Below are positions 42,354 to 55,627 of a DNA stretch of 64,000 bases, in pieces (the stretch's first letter is position 1; every line of letters begins with the position of its first letter). Made by a program: the position numbers and the translations under genes. Under the pieces are notes generated by a model that did no database searches, had not been told where the DNA came from, and saw only the letters and a list, made by a program, of their open reading frames with translations. Origin of the DNA: Clytia hemisphaerica (lineage: Eukaryota > Cnidaria > Hydrozoa > Leptothecata > Clytiidae); NCBI GenBank assembly GCA_902728285.1, contig CACVBU010000743.1, positions 1,820,400-1,884,399 on the forward strand, read 5' to 3'.

Positions 42354-42437
42354 CTCTTAGGTGCCAAATAAACGGGGGGGGGGGTTCGAATAAACGGGGG
42401 GGGGGGGGTGGAAAAAATTTTCAAAATTAAATAAACG
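42354..42437. mobile_element. Poly-G TIR element 3, cut by the A/B junction
   Basis: Left end CTCTTAGGTGCCAAATAAAC and two G runs, then the sequence switches at AAACG to the opening of unit B. Confidence 0.8.
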
Positions 42438-42783
42438 AAAAAATAATCCTAGGATGCACGATACTAAACTCGAATCTGTAAATTATATGTATAAGGGCCC
42501 GTATATAAAGGGCTCGCATATCAAGCTGACGATTTCTTTTAAGTTCGTTCTATAGTAAATTTATTCCAAAAAGCTAAAAGGTGACATGTTTAATTCCCAA
42601 AGATCATGACAGCAGAATAACTTGATAAGAAGATTGTAAATATACGAGTTTAAAATACTTTATAATACTTTTAGCAATTTCTTTACATTAAGATTATTCG
42701 TCAAGATTTAATAGACAAACAATTTACGGAGTTTTCCATACCTTTTGTCATGGTGTCAATATCTCGTTTCTATATTTCATTAG

Positions 42784-42889
42784 TTTGCCGAGGCCATGTT
42801 AAAAGAAAAAGATCTACCAACAAAACTTCCCCCAAAAGAGCTCCGTGATTACCGTCGTAAAATTGCCATTACGTTGATAGAAATTGGAG
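42784..42889 (+). CDS. Exon after Ulp1 active site, unit B
   Basis: Second copy of the exon at 35884-35989; one Ile-to-Met change. Splice sites retained. Confidence 0.65.
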
Positions 42890-43074
42890 GTATGACTATT
42901 TATTATCATCTTTCTAATTTTACTATCTTTTAGTCTAAGACAAAGTTACTAACTCAAGATCATTCCAAGCTGGAATCAAACTTCGGGTCGCTTTTTGGAG
43001 GAAATTTTTAGTCACCCGATAGATTCAGAAAGTTTTTATATCACTCGGCCTTATAGCCAACTATTTCTCCGTAA

Positions 43075-43720
43075 ACTATAAATTACGTTTTTTATACAAA
43101 TATGAAAGCATATTTGTATAAAAAACGTAATTTATAGTATATATCGATATAACATGATAAACGTTGTTTCAAAAATATTGGCAGTCCGCACATATCGGTT
43201 GGTTGCTCTCAAAGGAAAGAAAGATACAATTAAAAGTAATAACTCGTTGAAAAGATAATTGGTAACTTGGCCAAAATATTTTTCTGACGCTTTGAACTTC
43301 GCTGATTTAGAATATGTATTCAGATTTTTCATATCTTTCTTCGATCAAAAGAAACGTTCGTACAGGCCTCCGAAGTTGGTCCATTTTGCCTCTGTTGGCC
43401 CGTTTTGACCATTCTAAGCCTACCTTGGAGGCCAGAACTTTTTTTTTGAAGAAAGATATGAAAAATTGGTAGACATACCCAGTGAAGTCCAAAGTTTCAG
43501 AAAAATATAAATTAAGATATTTTGGCTACTAACAAAAATCTTCATTTTTTATTTTCGAATTCAATGAAACCTTTTAAAGCTTTAAACTCAGAATTATCTT
43601 TTCAACGAGGTATTACTTTTGAATATATGTTTTTTCCTTCAAGAGAAATTAAGCAAAATGTGTGGGTTGCCAATTCTTTTGAAATATACTACTCGATGTC
43701 AATAATCATCGTATACTATT
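43075..43720. mobile_element. Foldback element, unit B
   Basis: Copy of 36175-36820; perfect hairpin at 43075-43138. Confidence 0.7.
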
Positions 43721-43855
43721 AAATCCAATTAAAGTTTGTCAATCCTTTTTTATCAATAACAATTGAATTTTCGTACCAGAGAATTTTGGAATTGAGGCAG
43801 TCTTCGAATGTCTATCAGAACTTGTACAACTCGATATATTTATGTATTGCTATAG

Positions 43856-43909
43856 GTAACGACGACTGGTGTGGTGAAGTTTGCCGCTTATGTGACAGGA
43901 CGTCTCCCC
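43856..43909 (+). pseudogene. PHD-like exon 1, truncated, unit B
   Basis: The acceptor and first 54 bases are kept (WCGEVCRLCDRTSP), then the 1092-bp deletion removes the rest and its donor. Unit B therefore cannot encode the finger. Confidence 0.7.
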
Positions 43910-44596
43910 AAGATATAGCTTTTTCAGCGTTGTAACATTTTCAGAAAAGATGAATCACAAAATGAATCGTATCTAAGGCGAAAAAAATGTAGTGTTCTCG
44001 GAATGCGGGTCAAGGAAAAAAGCTCTCTTGTGGTCGGCCGGATAAAACTCTTTTTGCTTTTTTATGTATCAACTATTAACGAAGTCTGTGGCCGGGTCAG
44101 CAAAGAATGGAGAGATTCTTTGATCTTGGGAGGTATTCACCGTGAAGAAATTTCACTAAAATAATTATTCAATATAAAGTTATGATACAAAGTTAATAAG
44201 TGATTGACCCCAAAAAACAGCAGAAAACAGCGTTTTTAGATGTCAATCAGCTTATAACTTTGGTTGATATCTTTTGACTGAATAATTATTTTTGAGAAAT
44301 TTTTCACAGTGATGACGTTCGATGATCAAGCATTCACTTCAGTGAAAATGATAGTTATAGCACTTTTCTACATGATTTTCATTTTTTTCTTCTGCATTTT
44401 CAACTTCATTTTTAGAATTTCTTTAAAGATTTTTTTATTTCAAATCGTTCCACTCACTAATATCTCTTTTCAATGATACCAAATTTATAAAGATTGAAGA
44501 ATTCCTTCAAAAGTTATAGGTAAATAAAAAAAGAGTGCACACTTATCGTGAATAGACTTTATAATAATTGATTTTTTTCTTCTCTCTCTCATTCAG

Positions 44597-44941
44597 AAAC
44601 TTGTTCAGGATGAAATCTTCATTCTGAAATTAGGTGAAACTTTGATTCGCCAACGAACAAATAGGAGGGTCCGGAAGTGTTTCACATGCAAAGGCTCCTT
44701 GAGAGACGAACCACTTAAGCCTCCTCACGATACGGTCTTGGTTCAGCTCAAAGAGCGACCAATGGCATGTGGCTCTTGGTCTGACAAAGATTCGTTGATA
44801 TCGACATCAGTCCACTTCCATGCCAAGCCACAATGTGTTGGAAAGCTAGATCCCAAGAATTCAACGATCTTGATGATTCGCATCGGGAGCAACTGCGACT
44901 TCTTGGCATCGATATGGATACTTTATACTGATATTGTCTTG
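44597..44941 (+). pseudogene. Terminal exon, unit B
   Basis: As 38665-39016, with CTCAAAGAGCG instead of CTCAAGAGCG, so the LVQLK frame passes directly into RPMACGSWSDK and then STSVHFHAKPQ without the separate QWHVAL segment. In the third frame the tail ends at TGA 44939-44941. Confidence 0.55.
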
Positions 44942-45159
44942 TTTTTTAGTTACATAGTTTTTAGTGGTTTTTAACAAGTGTATAAACTTAGACTTAAACT
45001 ATCGTTTTATTCTGACGCTGTATTGTATATTTGTATTGTATACCCACTATCATTTGAATATATTTTTTATTTTACAAAAACTCAATTATATTTGATAGTT
45101 GAAAGAAAAAATTTGTATTTGAAAGTCACTAACGATTATTCAGATAATAGCGAACTGTA

Positions 45160-46035
45160 CAGGGTGTCCGGAAAAAAATAATGAGTCGAGTCACTTATAT
45201 AGGTAGAAAGTTCTTGTGTGTGTTTCACTAACTATACAATGTTTAGAGTAGTCAAAGTTTATCTCGCTTTTCTATGTCATTGATTGTCACGAAACATCTT
45301 TTACGAATGTCTTTTGCAGAAAAACAGTTCTGAATAAATATAGCATCATTCAGTATAGCCTGGATATCCAGGCTGTAAATTATTTCACAGTCTAGTTTTA
45401 GATATTTTATGTTCTGATTTACAGCCTGGTCTCCCTAGAGCGATTTGCATTCTCTTTAAGAGAATGCAGTCCGCTTGCTCGCGCTCACTTCGCTAAAACC
45501 GTAAGGGCCAATCTACACGGCGTTAAGCAATTCTAAAGCAAAAATAGGATAGTCCTCCAGTTGCTAGTGAAGATAGGGCTTTCTGTTACATGAAAACGTG
45601 AAAAAGAAGAAAACAGAGGCAAGTTCATTTTCCAAGAAAACATGGTTGGTCATGATAATGCATGCAAACTTTTTTATGGACTTTGGTGTAATCTTTGGAT
45701 GTTTTAAATAGTTTTAGATCTTGTAAGACTGCTTTTTATTAATTTCTGTTTTGCTGCCCTGGGTTGGCTAGGAAACATGGGTTTTCACTTTCATTCTCTA
45801 GGGAGACCAAGCTCTATAATTTTAGAACTTTGTATGTTGAGGTAATTTTTGTTTTTTCTAAAATTTTGAGCTTGGATATCCAGGCTACATTCAGTAGCGT
45901 GGTGGGTTGACTAAAATTCGAGCTTTCCGTGGAGACAATTTCAGAAGATTTTGATTTTGGCGCCCCCTATGAAAAGTAAATATCTTTTTAAAGTGTTTCA
46001 ATGTTCAAACTCGATAACTTTTTTCCGACACCCTG
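45160..46035. mobile_element. Mariner-like MITE, unit B
   Basis: Copy of 39227-40101 with the same TA flanks. Confidence 0.8.
45356..45887. mobile_element. Nested 9-bp-TSD MITE, unit B
   Basis: Copy of 39423-39952. Confidence 0.85.
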
Positions 46036-46310
46036 TAATATATCTTTGTTTTTTAGTTACATAGTTTTTTTAGTGGTTTTTAACAAGTGTATAAACTTAG
46101 ATATGAAAATTATTTTTTAACACATGCTTTATAGCTCACTTGTGAGCATTCTTCACCCCCTTTTTACATTTGGGACGGCACAGTATTGATTTATCATAAA
46201 ATTGATGGTTAAAAAATGATTGAATAAAAATTGGTGAAACATAACGTGGCTCTAGGCTATTGTATAACTTTTAACTTGCCCTTTTCTCACTTTTACAACG
46301 TTGTACAGTA

Positions 46311-46610
46311 CTCTTAGGTTCCAAATAAACGGGGGGGGTTCGAATAAACGGTGGGGGGGGGGTGGAAAATTTTCTAGATTTTGATAAACGGGGGGGGGGC
46401 CTAATTGCCGTGGGGGTTGGAAATTGTACTTCTGAAACCCAAAAATAGACTAAAATCTGGCTATTTGGAGCAAAATAAGGGGCCTTCTCTTTGACAGCTG
46501 AAAATATTCTTAGAGATTATTAAACGGGGGGGTCCTAATAAGGCCCGGGGTTGGAAAATTTTCGAAAAATTAACAAGCGGGGGGGGGGGCGTTTAGTTGG
46601 AACCTAAGAG
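46311..46610. mobile_element. Poly-G TIR element 1, unit B
   Basis: Copy of 40379-40698, with different G-run lengths. Confidence 0.8.
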
Positions 46611-46977
46611 TAGTCCCCTTAATCTAACCCTTGATCAAGCCGTCTAAAAACAGTAAAGAAAGTAAGCCATATTTAGAGTGAATTTGGGTGATCTGCTGTT
46701 ATAAATCCGGTTTTTACCTTTTTTCTTTAATCGGTATTATTTTGATATATTATTTGAGTTTTATTTTTACATAGTACGTTGTTTAAAAGCTTATTTCTCA
46801 GAAAAATGATATTAAAATAATATCTGTCAATAATATTTTGATTATTCAATTAAGACCCCTATACTTTGGATCCGTGAAAAATAGGCTTTTGTTTTTTAGA
46901 CTGGAGTCGTTTATAATGCATGTAATACTAATAATACCATTACTACTAATAATAAAATGGGATTTAGTTTGTATAAA

Positions 46978-47229
46978 CGACTGGAAGAATCCGGTGTTCC
47001 AGCCTTATAGATACAGGGGCTAGCTACGCAGAAACTTGCATAGCGAGAAAACAATTTATCAAGCAATAACAAACTCTCAAAATAAAATCAACTCAAATGA
47101 AAAACTTTCAATACACAAATCCACATACATGTATTTCTCAAGAATTATTTTGAGCGGGAAAAAGATTATAATTGCAAATATTGACACTTTTCTTTTGTTT
47201 GGAGTTAGTGCACAAAGGTTTCTAGACGA
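46978..47229. other. 252-bp segment present in units B and C only
   Basis: Also at 54290-54541; absent from unit A at 41069. It begins and ends near CGACT (AAACGACTGG and AGACGACTAAA). Unit A keeps only one ACT, which fits a deletion between short repeats in A better than an insertion into B and C. Its small open frames have no family resemblance. Confidence 0.6.
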
Positions 47230-48020
47230 CTAAAATTGTTCCATTCATTACTTTTTGCTTTATTTCTACTATGTATAAATTAGTCGTCTAGCTTGCTAGA
47301 CTATTTGTTTTTGTGTGAACGTGAAAATATACTTTTTAATTTCGTAAATGCGTGCACCAACCCAATTTTTGCGTAAATGAGCGAATTCCGAGAAAAAAAT
47401 TGTATTGCATGAATGTGCGAGTCTATCAACCATTTTCATGATTAATTTTGCCAACAAATTCTAACGTGTACACGTGCTCCATACACCTATCGACCATTGA
47501 GTTTAAAGCTCAGAGGGCTAGAGTAAAATAAAATCTACCGAAAAATGTAATACTCGAAAACAAAAAAAAACCCATTTTCATGATTACGGCTCATTCTGGA
47601 TGGGAAATGAAGTGGCTTCTCTATTCCCTTTAAACCAATGCTGTCAACCCTTAACGGTGCTGTCAGCTTTTTCGGGACTGGTAAAGAAGTTACAAGGAAA
47701 ATATTATAGGCTACCTCTAAATTAAATAAAGAAAATTCCTGCCGAAATTCAAGTAACATTTTCCAAGTCTCTACGGTAGAGTGTAAACTAGTCTGATTTG
47801 CACACCTATACTTTTGATAGGTCTGCTTAATAGTGTACGGATTGGTTTCCCACTATAGTGGCCGATTTTCCCTTTTTGATGTAGCTTCGCCAAGCAAAAA
47901 TAGCGGAATTTTGTGGGAAAGTAGATCTACCAACTAGAGTAGAACCCTACAATCGAGGTCCTAATATTTGAGAAAAAAAGGTAATTCACCGGGAAGTTTT
48001 AGAACCACAATTGATCTGTA

Positions 48021-48318
48021 CTCTTAGGTGCCAAATAAACGCCCCCCCCCCACTTGTTAAATTTTCGATTTTTTCCCAACCCCCCGGACGTTATTAGGAC
48101 CCCCTCCCCCCGTTTACTAATTTTTGAAAAAATTCCCAACTCCCAAAAGGAAAGTTTCTTGTTTTACTCTAAAAAGCCTAAATTTGGTCTAGTTTGACCC
48201 TTTTTAGGGTTTTTAAAAGTCCATTTTCCAACTCCCCCGGTAATTAGGTCCCCCCCGTTTATTTGATTTGAAAAAAATTTCCAACCCCCCCCCCCTCCGT
48301 TAATTTGGCACCTAAGAG
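48021..48318. mobile_element. Poly-G TIR element 2, unit B
   Basis: Copy of 41857-42157. Confidence 0.8.
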
Positions 48319-48514
48319 TAAGTGCTCTAAAGTAGGTTCGAAGGGTTGAGTTTTAATGCTAGATTTAAAACTTAGGACCGTCTTAGAATCTGGGGATCCG
48401 AAAGTTCAAAAATAGTATGATAAGGCTCAGAATATAGCCTGGAAATGTGCCAACCCTTCCCAAATTGAAATATTCGATTAAATTAAAGAAATCGACTTTC
48501 TTGCCGGCACTTTA

Positions 48515-48606
48515 CTCTTAGGTGCCAAATAAACGGGGGGGGGGGGGGGGGGGGGGTTCGAATAAACGGGGGGGGGGGTGGAAAAAATTTTCAAATTAAA
48601 TAAACG
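48515..48606. mobile_element. Poly-G TIR element 3, cut by the B/C junction
   Basis: As at 42354, with an uninterrupted run of 22 G at 48535-48556, then the switch to unit C. Confidence 0.8.
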
Positions 48607-48955
48607 AAAAAATAATCCTAGGATGCACGATACTAAACTCGAATCTGTAAATTATATGTATAAGGGCCCGTATATAAAGGGCTCGCATATCAAGCTGACG
48701 ATTTCTTTTAAGGTTCGTTCTATAGTAAATTTATTCCAAAAAAGCTAAAAGGTGACATGTTTAATTCCCAAAGATCATGACAGCAGAATAACTTGATAAG
48801 AAGATTGTAAATATACGAGTTTAAAATACTTTATAATACTTTTAGCAATTTCTTTACATTAAGATTATTCGTCAAGATTTAATAGACAAACAATTTTACG
48901 GAGTTTTCCATACCTTTTGTCATGGTGTCAATATCTCGTTTCTATATTTCATTAG

Positions 48956-49061
48956 TTTGCCGAGGCCATGTTAAAAGAAAAAGATCTACCAACAAAACTT
49001 CCCCCAAAAGAGCTCCGTGATTACCGTCGTAAAATTGCCATTACGTTGATAGAAATTGGAG
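48956..49061 (+). CDS. Exon after Ulp1 active site, unit C
   Basis: Third copy, same as unit B. Confidence 0.65.
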
Positions 49062-49246
49062 GTATGACTATTTATTATCATCTTTCTAATTTTACTATCT
49101 TTTAGTCTAAGACAAAGTTACTAACTCAAGATCATTCCAAGCTGGAATCAAACTTCGGGTCGCTTTTTGGAGGAAATTTTTAGTCACCCGATAGATTCAG
49201 AAAGTTTTTATATCACTCGGCCTTATAGCCAACTATTTCTCCGTAA

Positions 49247-49893
49247 ACTATAAATTACGTTTTTTATACAAATATGAAAGCATATTTGTATAAAAAACGT
49301 AATTTATAGTATATATCGATATAACATGATAAACGTTGTTTCAAAAATATTGGCAGTCCGCACATATCGGTTGGTTGCTCTCAAAGGAAAGAAAGATACA
49401 ATTAAAAGTAATAACTCGTTGAAAAGATAATTGGTAACTTGGCCAAAATATTTTTCTGACGCTTTGAACTTCGCTGATTTAGAATATGTATTCAGATTTT
49501 TCATATCTTTCTTCGATCAAAAGAAACGTTCGTACAGGCCTCCGAAGTTGGTCCATTTTGCCTCTGTTGGCCCGTTTTTGACCATTCTAAGCCTACCTTG
49601 GAGGCCAGAACTTTTTTTTTGAAGAAAGATATGAAAAATTGGTAGACATACCCAGTGAAGTCCAAAGTTTCAGAAAAATATAAATTAAGATATTTTGGCT
49701 ACTAACAAAAATCTTCATTTTTTATTTTCGAATTCAATGAAACCTTTTAAAGCTTTAAACTCAGAATTATCTTTTCAACGAGGTATTACTTTTGAATATA
49801 TGTTTTTTCCTTCAAGAGAAATTAAGCAAAATGTGTGGGTTGCCAATTCTTTTGAAATATACTACTCGATGTCAATAATCATCGTATACTATT
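49247..49893. mobile_element. Foldback element, unit C
   Basis: Copy of 36175-36820; perfect hairpin at 49247-49310. Confidence 0.7.
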
Positions 49894-50028
49894 AAATCCA
49901 ATTAAAGTTTGTCAATCCTTTTTTATCAATAACAATTGAATTTTCGTACCAGAGAATTTTGGAATTGAGGCAGTCTTCGAATGTCTATCAGAACTTGTAC
50001 AACTCGATATATTTATGTATTGCTATAG

Positions 50029-50126
50029 GTAACGACGACTGGTGTGGTGAAGTTTGCCGCTTATGTGACAGGACGTCTCCCCCACCGTCGAAACGATTTG
50101 GATCAAATCCGAAAGAATGGGGATGG
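50029..50126 (+). CDS. PHD-like finger exon 1, unit C
   Basis: Intact copy of 36956-37053, with both splice sites. Confidence 0.6.
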
Positions 50127-50853
50127 GTAATTATGTGATTGATATTTTATAACCTTGAACCGATTCACTACTACTTTGGTCAATAAACTTTTGAGTTCCT
50201 AAAAAGTAATGCACAGAAGAAACCAAGTGAACAATAAGTTTAGTCTACGTCAGCTCTCTGAAAGAGCGAGGCCCTTCTGTAATGACACTTTAAGTTTTGA
50301 AATCATCATTTTTGACATAAACTTAATATAAACTTAAAAATAAATTTCAAAATTGTTTTTTGTGGGATTTTGCCCAAAGATTAAAATTTGACATAAAATG
50401 ACTTTTTTGAGATTTAACCAGTTTTTTGTTTGTCTTTTTTCATCAAATTTATAAGAAAATTAGCAACTAGTGGACCAAAAGCATATCATTTAGTGAATTA
50501 ACTGGAAGTTTTACCACTGAACAATTTCCATTAATCCAGTCACTGGCACTGACTTCTTTAATCACCCTCACCTAACCTCTGGGTATTTAAAGTGGTTAAC
50601 GGTTTCAAGTTCTTTTAAGATAAACTTATGTTTAGTATGTTTATTACCTATCATTAAAAATCACCAAAAATCCTCAAAGTCTATTCCCGTGTCCATGTCA
50701 AAAATAAAATTTACTGCATTCTAGGATCCACAGCCTGCAAAGTGTTAATCGATTCTTCCCTATAGTGTAAAACGACCTTTATTCAGGTTATTCTGTTATT
50801 TTTCATTAGTTATCTATTTTTCATCATCATAATTCTTTTTTTGAATTTTCCAG

Positions 50854-50945
50854 GTTTGTTGTGACTTCTGCAAACCAGTCAAGTGGTATCACGGTGTTTG
50901 TTTGGGACAGAATACCTCAGTGAAATAAGCTATTTTTGCGGAAAG
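50854..50945 (+). pseudogene. PHD-like finger exon 2, unit C
   Basis: Copy of 37783-37874 with the same frame break after the W-Y-H-x-x-C part. Confidence 0.6.
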
Positions 50946-51906
50946 GTAAGTTCTTGCAATATCTTATTTTAGTTTAATGTAATATCCGAGTATAGAATAA
51001 TTATACTTGTTGCTACTACGCTTAGCGTATGAAATTTGACCAGCCACCGTGGTAGTTAATTAGGTCGGTTCGATACTTTGCTCTTAAGAAATGACAAAAA
51101 ATAATAATACGAAAGAAGACTATATCCTTTGGATTTCCTGTAGTTTTAAAAGCAATTTTCACTCACCCGATGAAAGATATAGCTTTTTCAGCGTTGTAAC
51201 ATTTTCAGAAAAGATGAATCACAAAATGAATCGTATCTAAGGCGAAAAAAATGTAGTGTTCTCGGAATGCGGGTCAAGGAAAAAAGCTCTCTTGTGGTCG
51301 GCCGGATAAAACTCTTTTTGCTTTTTTTGATAACTTATAAGATCATTGATGTAAAAACAGTACGAAGTAAGCTACTAATGTATCAACTATTAACGAAGTC
51401 TGTGGCCGGGTCAGCAAAGAATGGAGAGATTCTTTGATCTTGGGAGGTATTCACCGTGAAGAAATTTCACTAAAATAATTATTCAATATAAAGTTATGAT
51501 ACAAAGTTAATAAGTGATTGACCCCAAAAAACAGCAGAAAACAGCGTTTTTAGATGTCAATCAGCTTATAACTTTGGTTGATATCTTTTGACTGAATAAT
51601 TATTTTTGAGAAATTTTTCACAGTGATGACGTTCGATGATCAAGCATTCACTTCAGTGAAAATGATAGTTATAGCACTTTTCTACAAGATTTTCATTTTT
51701 TTCTTCTGCATTTTCAACTTCATTTTTAGAATTTCTTTAAAGATTTTTTTATTTCAAATCGTTCCACTCACTAATATCTCTTTTCAATGATACCAAATTT
51801 ATAAAGATTGAAGAATTCCTTCAAAAGTTATAGGTAAATAAAAAAAGAGTGCACACTTATCGTGAATAGACTTTATAATAATTGATTTTTTTCTTCTCTC
51901 ATTCAG

Positions 51907-52241
51907 AAACTTGTTCAGGATGAAATCTTCATTCTGAAATTAGGTGAAACTTTGATTCGCCAACGAACAAATAGGAGGGTCCGGAAGTGTTTCACATGCA
52001 AAGGCTCCTTGAGAGACGAACCACTTAAGCCTCCTCACGATACGGTCTTGGTTCAGCTCAAAGAGCGACCAATGGCATGTGGCTCTTGGTCTGACAAAGA
52101 TTCGTTGATATCGACATCAGTCCACTTCCATGCCAAGCCACAATGTGTTGGAAAGCTAGATCCCAAGAATTCAACGATCTTGATGATTCGCATCGGGAGC
52201 AACTGCGACTTCTTGGCATCGATATGGATACTTTATACTGA
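51907..52241 (+). pseudogene. Terminal exon, unit C
   Basis: Same form as in unit B, with the extra A and the TGA at 52239-52241. Confidence 0.55.
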
Positions 52242-52469
52242 TATTGTCTTGTTTTTTAGTTACATAGTTTTTAGTGGTTTTTAACAAGTGTATAAACTTA
52301 GACTTAAACTATCGTTTTATTCTGACGCTGTATTGTATATTTGTATTGTATACCCACTATCATTTGAATATATTTTTTATTTTACAAAAACTCAATTATA
52401 TTTGATAGTTGAAAGAAAAAATTTGTATTTGAAAGTCACTAACGATTATTCAGATAATAGCGAACTGTA

Positions 52470-53345
52470 CAGGGTGTCCGGAAAAAAATAATGAGTCGAG
52501 TCACTTATATAGGTAGAAAGTTCTTGTGTGTGTTTCACTAACTATACAATGTTTAGAGTAGTCAAAGTTTATCTCGCTTTTCTATGTCATTGATTGTCAC
52601 GAAACATCTTTTACGAATGTCTTTTGCAGAAAAACAGTTCTGAATAAATATAGCATCATTCAGTATAGCCTGGATATCCAGGCTGTAAATTATTTCACAG
52701 TCTAGTTTTAGATATTTTATGTTCTGATTTACAGCCTGGTCTCCCTAGAGCGATTTGCATTCTCTTTAAGAGAATGCAGTCCGCTTGCTCGCGCTCACTT
52801 CGCTAAAACCGTAAGGGCCAATCTACACGGCGTTAAGCAATTCTAAAGCAAAAATAGGATAGTCCTCCAGTTGCTAGTGAAGATAGGGCTTTCTGTTACA
52901 TGAAAACGTGAAAAAGAAGAAAACAGAGGCAAGTTCATTTTCCAAGAAAACATGGTTGGTCATGATAATGCATGCAAACTTTTTTATGGACTTTGGTGTA
53001 ATCTTTGGATGTTTTAAATACTTTTAGATCTTGTAAGACTGCTTTTTATTAATTTCTGTTTTGCTGCCCTGGGTTGGCTAGGAAACATGGGTTTTCACTT
53101 TCATTCTCTAGGGAGACCAAGCTCTATAATTTTAGAACTTTGTATGTTGAGGTAATTTTTGTTTTTTCTAAAATTTTGAGCTTGGATATCCAGGCTACAT
53201 TCAGTAGCGTGGTGGGTTGACTAAAATTCGAGCTTTCCGTGGAGACAATTTCAGAAGATTTTGATTTTGGCGCCCCCTATGAAAAGTAAATATCTTTTTA
53301 AAGTGTTTCAATGTTCAAACTCGATAACTTTTTTCCGACACCCTG
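52470..53345. mobile_element. Mariner-like MITE, unit C
   Basis: Copy of 39227-40101 with the same TA flanks. Confidence 0.8.
52666..53197. mobile_element. Nested 9-bp-TSD MITE, unit C
   Basis: Copy of 39423-39952. Confidence 0.85.
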
Positions 53346-53620
53346 TAATATATCTTTGTTTTTTAGTTACATAGTTTTTTTAGTGGTTTTTAACAAGTGT
53401 ATAAACTTAGATATGAAAATTATTTTTTAACACATGCTTTATAGCTCACTTGTGAGCATTCTTCATCCCCTTTTTACATTTGGGACGGCACAGTATTGAT
53501 TTATCATAAAATTGATGGTTAAAAAATGATTGAATAAAAATTGGTGAAACATAACGTGGCTCTAGGCTATTGTATAACTTTTAACTTGCCCTTTTCTCAC
53601 TTTTACAACGTTGTACAGTA

Positions 53621-53922
53621 CTCTTAGGTTCCAAATAAACGGGGGGGGGTTCGAATAAACGGTGGGGGGGGGTGGAAAATTTTCTAGATTTTGATAAACG
53701 GGGGGGGGGGCCTAATTGCCGTGGGGGTTGGAAATTGTACTTCTGAAACCCAAAAATAGACTAAAATCTGGCTATTTGGAGCAAAATAAGGGGCCTTCTC
53801 TTTGACAGCTGAAAATATTCTTAGAGATTATTAAACGGGGGGGTCCTAATAAGGCCCGGGGGTTGGAAAATTTTCGAAAAATTAACAAGCGGGGGGGGGG
53901 GCGTTTAGTTGGAACCTAAGAG
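53621..53922. mobile_element. Poly-G TIR element 1, unit C
   Basis: Copy of 40379-40698, with different G-run lengths. Confidence 0.8.
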
Positions 53923-54289
53923 TAGTCCCCTTAATCTAACCCTTGATCAAGCCGTCTAAAAACAGTAAAGAAAGTAAGCCATATTTAGAGTGAATTTGGG
54001 TGATCTGCTGTTATAAATCCGGTTTTTACCTTTTTTCTTTAATCGGTATTATTTTGATATATTATTTGAGTTTTATTTTTACATAGTACGTTGTTTAAAA
54101 GCTTATTTCTCAGAAAAATGATATTAAAATAATATCTGTCAATAATATTTTGATTATTCAATTAAGACCCCTATACTTTGGATCCGTGAAAAATAGGCTT
54201 TTGTTTTTTAGACTGGAGTCGTTTATAATGCATGTAATACTAATAATACAATTACTACTAATAATAAAATGGGATTTAGTTTGTATAAA

Positions 54290-54541
54290 CGACTGGAAGA
54301 ATCCGGTGTTCCAGCCTTATAGATACAGGGGCTAGCTACGCAGAAACTTGCATAGCGAGAAAACAATTTATCAAGCAATAACAAACTCTCAAAATAAAAT
54401 CAACTCAAATGAAAAACTTTCAATACACAAATCCACATACATGTATTTCTCAAGAATTATTTTGAGCGGGAAAAAGATTATAATTGCAAATATTGACACT
54501 TTTCTTTTGTTTGGAGTTAGTGCACAAAGGTTTCTAGACGA
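54290..54541. other. 252-bp segment, unit C copy
   Basis: Same as 46978-47229. Confidence 0.6.
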
Positions 54542-55332
54542 CTAAAATTGTTCCATTCATTACTTTTTGCTTTATTTCTACTATGTATAAATTAGTCGTC
54601 TAGCTTGCTAGACTATTTGTTTTTGTGTGAACGTGAAAATATACTTTTTAATTTCGTAAATGCGTGCACCAACCCAATTTTTGCGTAAATGAGCGAATTC
54701 CGAGAAAAAAATTGTATTGCATGAATGTGCGAGTCTATCAACCATTTTCATGATTAATTTTGCCAACAAATTCTAACGTGTACACGTGCTCCATACACCT
54801 ATCGACCATTGAGTTTAAAGCTCAGAGGGCTAGAGTAAAATAAAATCTACCGAAAAATGTAATACTCGAAAACAAAAAAAAACCCATTTTCATGATTAAG
54901 GCTCATTCTGGATGGGAAATGAAGTGGCTTCTCTATTCCCTTTAAACCAATGCTGTCAACCCTTAACGGTGCTGTCAGCTTTTTCGGGACTGGTAAAGAA
55001 GTTACAAGGAAAATATTATAGGCTACCTCTAAATTAAATAAAGAAAATTCCTGCCGAAATTCAAGTAACATTTTCCAAGTCTCTACGGTAGAGTGTAAAC
55101 TAGTCTGATTTGCACACCTATACTTTTGATAGGTCTGCTTAATAGTGTACGGATTGGTTTCCCACTATAGTGGCCGATTTTCCCTTTTTGATGTAGCTTC
55201 GCCAAGCAAAAATAGCGGAATTTTGTGGGAAAGTAGATCTACCAACTAGAGTAGAACCCTACAATCGAGGTCCTAATATTTGAGAAAAAAAGGTAATTCA
55301 CCGGGAAGTTTTAGAACCACAATTGATCTGTA

Positions 55333-55627
55333 CTCTTAGGTGCCAAATAAACGCCCCCCCCCACTTGTTAAATTTTCGATTTTTTCCCAACCCCCCGGAC
55401 GTTATTAGGACCCCCTCCCCCCGTTTACTAATTTTTGAAAAAATTCCCAACTCCCAAAAGGAAAGTTTCTTGTTTTACTCTAAAAAGCCTAAATTTGGTC
55501 TAGTTTGACCCTTTTTAGGGTTTTTAAAAGTCCATTTTCCAACTCCCCCGGTAATTAGGTCCCCCCTTTTATTTGATTTGAAAAAAATTTCCAACCCCCC
55601 CCCCTCCGTTAATTTGGCACCTAAGAG
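55333..55627. mobile_element. Poly-G TIR element 2, unit C
   Basis: Copy of 41857-42157. Confidence 0.8.

Larger units (their letters stand above)
35535..42437 (+). repeat. Tandem unit A (6903 bp)
   Basis: First of three direct, head-to-tail copies. Opens AAAAAATAATCCTAGG and ends TTAAATAAACG inside a poly-G TIR element, where it joins the same opening sequence of unit B. Contains the last four coding exons of the integrase-protease gene, the foldback, the mariner-like and nested MITEs and two complete poly-G elements. Compared with C it lacks a stretch of about 170-180 bases near 38257 (ends share TGATA) and 252 bases at 41069 (equivalent to 54290-54541). It also has the older-looking frame in the last exon. 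Confidence 0.95.
42438..48606 (+). repeat. Tandem unit B (6169 bp)
   Basis: Near-identical to A and C apart from scattered substitutions and homopolymer length changes. A 1092-bp deletion (equivalent to 37010-38101 in A) removes the second half of the first PHD-like exon, all of the second, and the introns between, joining CGTCTCCCC directly to AAGATATAGC at 43909/43910. It also has a partial version of the segment missing from A near 38257. Confidence 0.95.
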
